Source of the DNA: Terriglobus saanensis SP1PR4
Lineage (GTDB): Bacteria > Acidobacteriota > Terriglobia > Terriglobales > Acidobacteriaceae
Length of the DNA: 64,000 nucleotides
Assembly (NCBI RefSeq): GCF_000179915.2
Contig: NC_014963.1
Coordinates: 2,418,001-2,482,000 of the forward strand
Reading direction: 5' to 3'
The position numbers were made by a program, and so were the translations under genes. The notes under the pieces were generated by a model. The model worked only from the letters and a program-made list of their open reading frames with translations, was not told where the DNA came from and ran no database searches. Positions 59,601 to 64,000 of this stretch are shown one piece after another. The first letter of the stretch is position 1. Each line of letters begins with the position of its first letter.

Positions 59601-60139
59601 GGGATGAGATTCAAGAGTCCCTGAAAGTTACGATTCGTTGCAAGGGGAAGATTCTCCAGCTTCTCCGCTTCCAGCTTTGTGCTTACGTCCGCACGATCTG
59701 TTTGTAGAAGTGGAATCTGATCCGTGACCGTGATGGTATCGCTCACAGCGCCGGGCTGGAGCTCAAAGTCCACACGCGTAGTCGTGTTGACGACTACATC
59801 AAGCGTGGGTCTTGTCTCGCGGCGGAAGCCCGGTGCTTCGACAGTGATCGAGTAAGTGCCGGGCGCGAGGTTCGGAATGGAATAGTTGCCGCTTCCGTTG
59901 CTCAGTGCTTCGTGCGGAATGTTAGTTGACAGATCCACGACGACAATTTTGGCATTCGGTGTCGCTGCACCTGCTTTGTCTGAGACAGTTCCAACCAGAG
60001 TGGCAGAAACTGTTTGTGCGTGTGCGTTACTTGCAACTCCCAGACTAAGCACTGCAGCGCATAAGAGAAGCAAACCGCAGAGTGCGCGGAGGGCCAATCT
60101 GAACGCAGGGATTTCTTTGGTATTTCGAACTTGTTGCAT
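56636..60139 (-). CDS. Oar-like TonB-dependent receptor with carboxypeptidase-like N-terminal domain
   Basis: An 1167-residue outer-membrane protein. ATG 60139 has AAAGGGG upstream and the signal peptide ends near AHAQ (residues about 20-45). Residues about 45-130 are a carboxypeptidase regulatory-like domain (GTVSDKAGAATPNAKIVVVDL...GSGNYSIPNLAPGTYSITVEAPGF). A plug follows (LPLATNRNFQGLLNLIPGTTP, YQIEGVDDDERT and NNFEAELGRAIGAVVNVTLKSGTN). The barrel ends MQLAAIIKF with the terminal Phe. No binding partner or sugar gene set defines the substrate. It is separated from both neighbours by strong hairpins and is probably transcribed alone. Confidence 0.93.
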   Translation of the reverse strand: MQQVRNTKEIPAFRLALRALCGLLLLCAAVLSLGVASNAHAQTVSATLVGTVSDKAGAATPNAKIVVVDLSTNIPHEALSNGSGNYSIPNLAPGTYSITVEAPGFRRETRPTLDVVVNTTTRVDFELQPGAVSDTITVTDQIPLLQTDRADVSTKLEAEKLENLPLATNRNFQGLLNLIPGTTPASFQHSQFFNAQSSLQTQVNGTPRMGNSYQIEGVDDDERTGLLQIIIPPADAIQTVDISTNNFEAELGRAIGAVVNVTLKSGTNRFHGSASEYLQNSEFNAKSRFNSTKGHVAYNYFGGTFGGPIIKDKLFFFADYFRTEDHEATANILNIPFRKYYTPNAAGNIDLSDLLKADGTGQIYDPTTGDQNSGAGRTPFANNQIPVSKVNAVSLNLLKLIPAENQNTTAYSNPTNNYAVASPFRKQVDSYDGKIDWQVSGKDHLSARYSGQRNNVFQAPSFSNFAGGPGNNGGFAANGKQNGYSVGVNYDRAFSSSLLTEARIGVAHYRNDAQPSDYGTQDAATAGIPGVNIDPFTSGQIGVTLNGGFSNPILGYSASIPWIRAEANIDFVNHWTKIIGNHTFKFGADIRRIRDELLQGQTFSPRGQITFDANQTSIPGGKTNAANNMASFLFDRPSTAGRDIVTYFPAYRQWWIFGFVGDKWQATPKLTLDIGVRWELYPPATPAKAGGFSNYDFTNNQLVIAGVGGNPSNLGLKTRYNYFAPRTGFAYRVTEGTVVRGGYGISYTPFPDNTYAYNYPVKSNNSYNACGLGFGPAVLSCTGTGAGAVAGAAVTFQAGFPAPVTPVIPSNGIIAATGTLLAQSEILVPQDFYNPYVHSWNLAVQQALPGNFSLQLSYVGNHGVHIATAQNINLGDRLNCGTSCYPGQIKFGKSAAVTEQFQGNSTNYQSLQVQLIRRLTKGFSSTTAFTFGKGLGYQSSDDGALTFSLQPRRNYAPNDFDRRLNLEQSFTYELPIGPGKRFLSSGFLGRAIGGFKLSSIISIVSGNPFTVTTTGGNINTSGQTQTANLVGAFKVLHSVGTGNQWFDPTQFAAPAGCAGLLPATSTTVTCPIVSGVTVGNLGRNTFYGPGYIQDNLSAFKTFQIHEDWSLETRVDVFQLSNTPQLANPGVQQGSTTFGQVTSTVGSGSGVNGIGGGRAMQLAAIIKF

Positions 60140-60262
60140 CGTGTGCCCCTTTAAGTTGTGGTCCCTATCTATTCCGTGCCCGGTGTGGACGGGAACGGTT
60201 GTGCACCTTCGCGCACCCCACGCCATTCGCTCCGTGAAAATCGGATATCTTTTGGCTGGGAA

Positions 60263-60292
60263 AAAATAGGCTCACAACATCAAAGGTGTCAA
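60263..60292 (-). promoter_or_regulatory. Promoter upstream of the second TonB receptor
   Basis: On the minus strand, a perfect TTGACA (60292-60287), an 18-base spacer and TATTTT (60268-60263), about 125 bases before the receptor start codon. Confidence 0.45.
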
Positions 60293-60361
60293 CTCTTTCT
60301 GAAGAAAATTTTCACTCTTGCGAAACTTTTGAAGAGTTAAGCACGTCGCTTGTGGGCGTCG

Positions 60362-60392
60362 AAAGGCCTGCCTCTTGTCGAGGCAGGCCTTT
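60362..60392 (-). terminator. Terminator after the phosphodiesterase gene
   Basis: A perfect 13-pair stem (60362-60374 with 60380-60392) with a 5-base loop, 15 bases downstream of the phosphodiesterase stop. Confidence 0.8.
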
Positions 60393-60406
60393 GGTTTGAA
60401 CAGCGA

Positions 60407-61738
60407 TTATCGCAGGATCGACGAGAGAGGCTTTCCTTGTACATTTTCCAGCTTGACGCCAAGCAAGACAGCGATGGTTGGAGCAACGTTCAGATTCGGA
60501 AAGGAGGGGATCTCGCCGGAGGGCTTGATTCCTTTTCCTGCCGCGATGAAGATCTCCTGCATCAGCGGGTTGGTGTTGGGATATCCATGCGCGCCAGCCT
60601 GAGGCACATCGGAGATGGCAGGCGAAGTATCTCCGCCCGCGAAGGCGTAGTCGTCCATCGCGTAAGCGATCAGATCCGGAGCCTGTGAGGACATTGCGGG
60701 GGTCGGAAGGCCTTCCGCAGCGTAGTGGTCCGGAGTCGCGACAGAGCGAACCCCCGGCTTGCCTTCGTAGGCTGCTTTCAGCTTGTCTGTCATTGCCTGC
60801 GAGGAATGTTTCGCGTAGATGAGGGCAAGGCCACCCTCGGGCATCGCGATGGCTTCGTCTGAGGTGATGCCCGCTTCGCGAAGGTAAGCGCTGGTCGCAA
60901 TGTGATGGTGGAGGCTCTGCTGGCCATGATCGCTGACGATCAGGAAGGTCGTGCGATCTGTGTCGCCCGCTTCCCGCACGGCTTCGACAATCTTCTTCAC
61001 GCAGCTGTCGAGGAACGCGATGGTAACGAAGCCGGCATCCGTACCGAAGCCGTAGTGATGCTCAGCACTATCGAGAGCGAGCAGGTGGAGCAACATGAGA
61101 TTGGGGTGATGCTGCTTGATGATACGTACGGCGGCTTCGGTGTAAAGCTGATCGCGCCAGGCCTGGCTCTGACCACGATGAAAGTGCAGAAGATCATCAT
61201 GCGACGCCACGCCAGCCTTAATCATGTCCTGCTCAACGGGGCCATCCACATCGGGATCCTCGTGAAAACGCCAGTTGATGCTGCTGGCGTGATAGATGGC
61301 CACCCAATCGACTTCTGCCGAGGTCATGCCAGCATCGTGTGCGGCGTCGTAGACGGTAGGAACGGCGACGAGCTCAGACTTCGGCGCGTCGGCCCAGATC
61401 TTGGTTGCTTTCGAGCCTGGGGTGCGCTGGTTCTGGATGAGACCGTTCGCAAGTACGTGATGCAGAGCGGGCGTGTCTCCTGTCACCATGGCGGTGTGGT
61501 TAGGCCAGGTAACGGTCGGGTTGACCGGCTGCATGGAACGCGCATACGCGCCTTGCTTCATGAGCATGCGCAGTGTGGGAGCGGGGATGTTGGGATCGCG
61601 CAGCGACTCGGCACCGAAAGCATCAAGACTGATGACAACAACCATAGGCTTGGGGCGATCGACCTTTTCCTGTGCGTTGAGAGTGGTGGCAGCAAAAAGA
61701 ATGCCCAGAAGAGCCAAAGCAGTTCGTGCAGTATTCAC
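60407..61738 (-). CDS. Exported alkaline-phosphatase-superfamily phosphodiesterase/nucleotide pyrophosphatase
   Basis: A 443-residue protein with a signal peptide (MNTARTALALLGILFAATTLNA, GTG start). It is an ectonucleotide pyrophosphatase/phosphodiesterase-type enzyme with the metal and nucleophile motifs VVVISLDAFGAESL (Asp), NPTVTWPNHTAMVTG (Thr nucleophile), LLALDSAEHHYGFGTDAG (Asp/His), LIVSDHGQQS (Asp-His) and GAHGYPNTNP (His). It probably hydrolyses phosphodiesters or nucleotides in the periplasm. It lies between terminators, so it is expected to be monocistronic. Confidence 0.9.
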   Translation of the reverse strand: MNTARTALALLGILFAATTLNAQEKVDRPKPMVVVISLDAFGAESLRDPNIPAPTLRMLMKQGAYARSMQPVNPTVTWPNHTAMVTGDTPALHHVLANGLIQNQRTPGSKATKIWADAPKSELVAVPTVYDAAHDAGMTSAEVDWVAIYHASSINWRFHEDPDVDGPVEQDMIKAGVASHDDLLHFHRGQSQAWRDQLYTEAAVRIIKQHHPNLMLLHLLALDSAEHHYGFGTDAGFVTIAFLDSCVKKIVEAVREAGDTDRTTFLIVSDHGQQSLHHHIATSAYLREAGITSDEAIAMPEGGLALIYAKHSSQAMTDKLKAAYEGKPGVRSVATPDHYAAEGLPTPAMSSQAPDLIAYAMDDYAFAGGDTSPAISDVPQAGAHGYPNTNPLMQEIFIAAGKGIKPSGEIPSFPNLNVAPTIAVLLGVKLENVQGKPLSSILR

Positions 61739-61782
61739 GTGTTTAACTTCTCCCCTTGTTCGAAGGCAAGGATACCAAACGC

Positions 61783-61813
61783 AAATGACGCTCCGATGAA
61801 CGGAGCGCCATTT
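61783..61813 (-). terminator. Terminator after nrdB
   Basis: A stem of 12 pairs with one mismatch (61783-61795 with 61801-61813) and a 5-base loop, just downstream of nrdB. Confidence 0.75.
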
Positions 61814-61836
61814 GATTGAGGTAGATGGGAGTGAAT

Positions 61837-62877
61837 TTAGAAGTCTTCGCCGAACTCAACCTCGCCCGGAACAGCGGTCTGGTACGCGGAGACACGGCGC
61901 TCGAAGAAGTTGGTCAACTCCTGTACGTCCTGAAGTTCCATGAAGCTGAAGGGGTTTTTTGCGTTGAAGTGAGCACCGATGCCGAGGCGTTCGAGACGAG
62001 AATCAGCCACGTAACCGAGATACTGACGCATATCGCGCACCGAAAGACCGGCTACACCGCCGCTGAGCAGATCTTCAGCGAACTGAGCTTCCGCATCAAT
62101 CGCTTCTTCCATCATGACGACGACCTGACGCTCAAGCTCCGTGTCCCAGAGATCGGGCTCCTGTGCACGCACAACCTGCACCACTTCGAAGGCGAACTCA
62201 AGATGCGCGCTCTCGTCGCGGAAGACCCAGTTGGTTCCCGAGGCGAGACCGTGGAGCAGCCCCTTGGAGCGGAAGAAGTAGACGTAGGCGAAGGCCGCGA
62301 AGAAGAAAAGACCTTCGATGCAAGCAGCAAAACAGATGAGGTTGAGAAGGAACTGGCGGCGATGCTCCTTGGTCTCAAGCTGATCGAGCTGCTGGATGCT
62401 GTCCATCCACTTCATGCAGAAGTCGGCCTTCTTGGAGATGGAAGGGATGTTTTCCACCGCAGCGAAGGCGGCGTTGCGCTCTTCTGGTTCCGGGATGTAG
62501 TTGTCCAGAAGCGTGAGATAGAACTGCACGTGCACAGCCTCTTCAAACAACTGTCGCGAGAGGTAGAGACGCGCTTCGGGCGAGTTGATGTGCTTGTAGA
62601 GGTTGAGCACGAGGTTGTTCGAAACGATCGAGTCGCCAGTTGCGAAGAAGGCGACGAGGCGCTGAATGGTGTGGATCTCTGCGGGCGTGAGGCGCTGCTT
62701 GAGATCGACGAGATCGGTCTGGAAGTCAACTTCTTCCACGGTCCATGTGTTCTTGATGCCGTCGCGGAACATGTCATAGAACTGCGGATAGCGCATGGGG
62801 CGCAGGGTAAGGCAGAGACCTGGATCGAGGATCGTAACGGGAGAGGTGACGGAAGAGTGCAGAACTTCTGAGGACAT
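61837..62877 (-). CDS. nrdB: Class I ribonucleotide reductase small (beta) subunit
   Basis: A 346-residue ferritin-like protein that houses the metal cofactor and tyrosyl radical for deoxynucleotide synthesis. Ligands match the E. coli pattern: Asp82, Glu113 and His116 (FEEAVHVQFY), then CIEGLFFF and RDESAHLEF for the other Glu and His. The radical Tyr is retained at 120 (ExxHxxxY). The C-terminal VPGEVEFGEDF resembles the tail that docks in the large subunit. It is downstream of nrdA, with a hairpin in the gap. Confidence 0.96.
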   Translation of the reverse strand: MSSEVLHSSVTSPVTILDPGLCLTLRPMRYPQFYDMFRDGIKNTWTVEEVDFQTDLVDLKQRLTPAEIHTIQRLVAFFATGDSIVSNNLVLNLYKHINSPEARLYLSRQLFEEAVHVQFYLTLLDNYIPEPEERNAAFAAVENIPSISKKADFCMKWMDSIQQLDQLETKEHRRQFLLNLICFAACIEGLFFFAAFAYVYFFRSKGLLHGLASGTNWVFRDESAHLEFAFEVVQVVRAQEPDLWDTELERQVVVMMEEAIDAEAQFAEDLLSGGVAGLSVRDMRQYLGYVADSRLERLGIGAHFNAKNPFSFMELQDVQELTNFFERRVSAYQTAVPGEVEFGEDF

Positions 62878-62925
62878 AAAAGGAGAACTCCTTACAAGTG
62901 AGGCAGAGGTGAGGGTGAAAGAAAG

Positions 62926-62957
62926 GATGTAGCCGCGACCCTCCTCGCGGCTACATC
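62926..62957 (-). terminator. Hairpin between nrdA and nrdB
   Basis: A perfect 13-pair stem (62926-62938 with 62945-62957) with a 6-base loop, followed on the minus strand by CCTTTCTTTC. It may reduce or process transcription between the genes. Confidence 0.6.
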
Positions 62958-62967
62958 ATCGATTCGC

Positions 62968-64000
62968 TTACGAGCAGGCTTCGCAGCTCTCGGGGTTCTC
63001 AAGTGAGCAAGCGATCGCTTCCGCGTCAGCTACCTTCGGCCTCGAAGCGGTGTCTGCCAATGCGGCGGAAGCCGCAGCAGCCTTGGAGACCGTGGTCTTC
63101 GAGATCTTCGTCGCCGGACGCGAACGGAGGTAGTAGGTGGTCTTCAGACCACTCTTCCAGGCATGCATGTACATGGAGGAGAGGCGGCCGATGTTCGGTG
63201 ATTCTGCAAAGAGGTTGAGCGACTGCGACTGGTCGATGAAGGCGTTGCGATCACGCGCCATATCGATGAGCGAACGCATGGGCACTTCCCAAACCGTGCG
63301 ATAGACGGCGCGAAGATCTTCCGGCAGGTCTTCCATGGCCTGTACAGAACCCTCGGACATCTTCATGCGCACGCGCATCTCTTCCGTCCACATGCCGCGC
63401 TGCTTCAGCTCTTCGATCAGGTAACGGTTGACCTGAAGGAACTCGCCGGAGAGCGTCTCACGCTTGAAGAGGTTGGAGATCTGCGGCTCGATGCACTCAT
63501 AGCAGCCGACGATGGAAGCAATCGTTGCCGTGGGTGCGATCGCGATGAGTAGCGAGTTGCGAATACCCGACTTCAGAATGCGTTGACGGAGAGCATCCCA
63601 ACGCTCTGGATCTGCAGGCTTGACGTTCCAGAGGTCGAACTGGAACTCACCCTTGGCCAGACGGGTCTCATCGAAGGAAGGATGCTTCCCTTCCCGCTCT
63701 GCAAGCTCCACACTCGCGAGTACTGCGTAGTAGTAAATCTCTTCCTGGATCTTGGTCGAGATCGCCAATGCCTCGGGAGAGTCGAACGGAATCCGCATCT
63801 GGAAGAAGACATCCTGCAGGCCCATCACGCCCAGGCCAACGGGACGCCAGCGAGCGTTCGCGCTGGCTGCCTGCGGTACCGGATAGTAGTTGATGTCGAT
63901 CACACGATCCAGCATGGGAACGGCAATCCGCACGGTGTTGGCCAGCTTCTCGAAGTCGAACTTGCCTTCGGGCGTGACATGACGGGCGAGATTGACCGAG
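62968..64000 (-). CDS. nrdA: Class I ribonucleotide reductase large (alpha) subunit, C-terminal part (cut by window edge)
   Basis: The frame is open to the right edge, so only the last about 343 residues are visible. They include SVNLARHV, FEKLANTVRIAVPMLDRVIDINYYPVP, PTATIASIVGCYECIEPQISNLF (with catalytic-core Cys), LNLFAESPNIGRLSSMYMHAWKSGLKTTYYLRSRPATK (with the radical-transfer tyrosines) and the C-terminal redox tail SLENPESCEACS with a CxxC pair. NrdA reduces ribonucleotides with NrdB. Confidence 0.94.
   Translation of the reverse strand, partial: SVNLARHVTPEGKFDFEKLANTVRIAVPMLDRVIDINYYPVPQAASANARWRPVGLGVMGLQDVFFQMRIPFDSPEALAISTKIQEEIYYYAVLASVELAEREGKHPSFDETRLAKGEFQFDLWNVKPADPERWDALRQRILKSGIRNSLLIAIAPTATIASIVGCYECIEPQISNLFKRETLSGEFLQVNRYLIEELKQRGMWTEEMRVRMKMSEGSVQAMEDLPEDLRAVYRTVWEVPMRSLIDMARDRNAFIDQSQSLNLFAESPNIGRLSSMYMHAWKSGLKTTYYLRSRPATKISKTTVSKAAAASAALADTASRPKVADAEAIACSLENPESCEACS

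Noticed and set aside
61825-62871. 348-codon plus-strand frame opposite nrdB
   Set aside because: nrdB has all metal and radical residues; the antisense frame is a codon-bias shadow.

Overview
The window looks like a chromosomal segment of an acidobacterium, most likely family Acidobacteriaceae (Terriglobus/Granulicella/Edaphobacter type). This is inferred from two large Oar-like TonB-dependent receptors with N-terminal carboxypeptidase-like domains, Tat-exported Gfo/Idh/MocA oxidoreductases, a moderately high GC content, and a short palindromic repeat scattered between genes. No plasmid, phage or CRISPR signature was seen. The only mobile element is one IS30-family insertion sequence.

Left part (1-13 kb): a TolC-type outer-membrane gene runs off the left edge. 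It is followed by truA, an M20 peptidase, a DMT exporter, the HtrA/DegP protease, small exported proteins, an FtsB-like protein, bioY, an mqnD-like menaquinone gene and tRNA-Lys(CTT). Then come a MATE efflux pump divergent from an HxlR regulator, and a compact cluster of four small genes: two paralogous pseudo-receiver proteins without phosphorylation residues, flanking a zinc-ribbon protein and an unknown protein.

13-31 kb: an Oar-like TonB receptor is preceded by two paralogous exported Cys/His-rich small proteins (CCRxxGKHxC) and a FAD monooxygenase-like gene. An 863-residue exported protein of unknown function lies divergently. Next are a Gfo/Idh/MocA oxidoreductase, two translationally coupled amino-acid permeases, thiE, an SDR protein without the catalytic tyrosine overlapping a nitronate-monooxygenase-like gene, a DUF418 membrane protein and an SRPBCC protein.

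31-44 kb: a pepP-accB-accC unit for the first step of fatty acid synthesis, a Tat-exported metallophosphoesterase, a small HTH protein, a long-chain acyl-CoA ligase, the IS30 element inserted into a copy of the dispersed repeat, and gltB without an adjacent gltD.

44-52 kb: an almost complete arginine biosynthesis cluster, argR-C-B-D-F-G-H plus a GNAT acetyltransferase that probably acts as N-acetylglutamate synthase. Two ARG-box-like operators overlap a good promoter upstream of argR, and a terminator-like hairpin lies in the leader. The deacetylation/transacetylation step (argE/argJ) is not in the window.

52-64 kb: an ABC ATPase, a HAD phosphatase, a second Gfo/Idh/MocA oxidoreductase, a sugar-phosphate isomerase-like protein, a second TonB receptor, a nucleotide pyrophosphatase/phosphodiesterase, and class I ribonucleotide reductase (nrdB, and nrdA running off the right edge). 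Most transcription units here end in long, nearly perfect hairpins.
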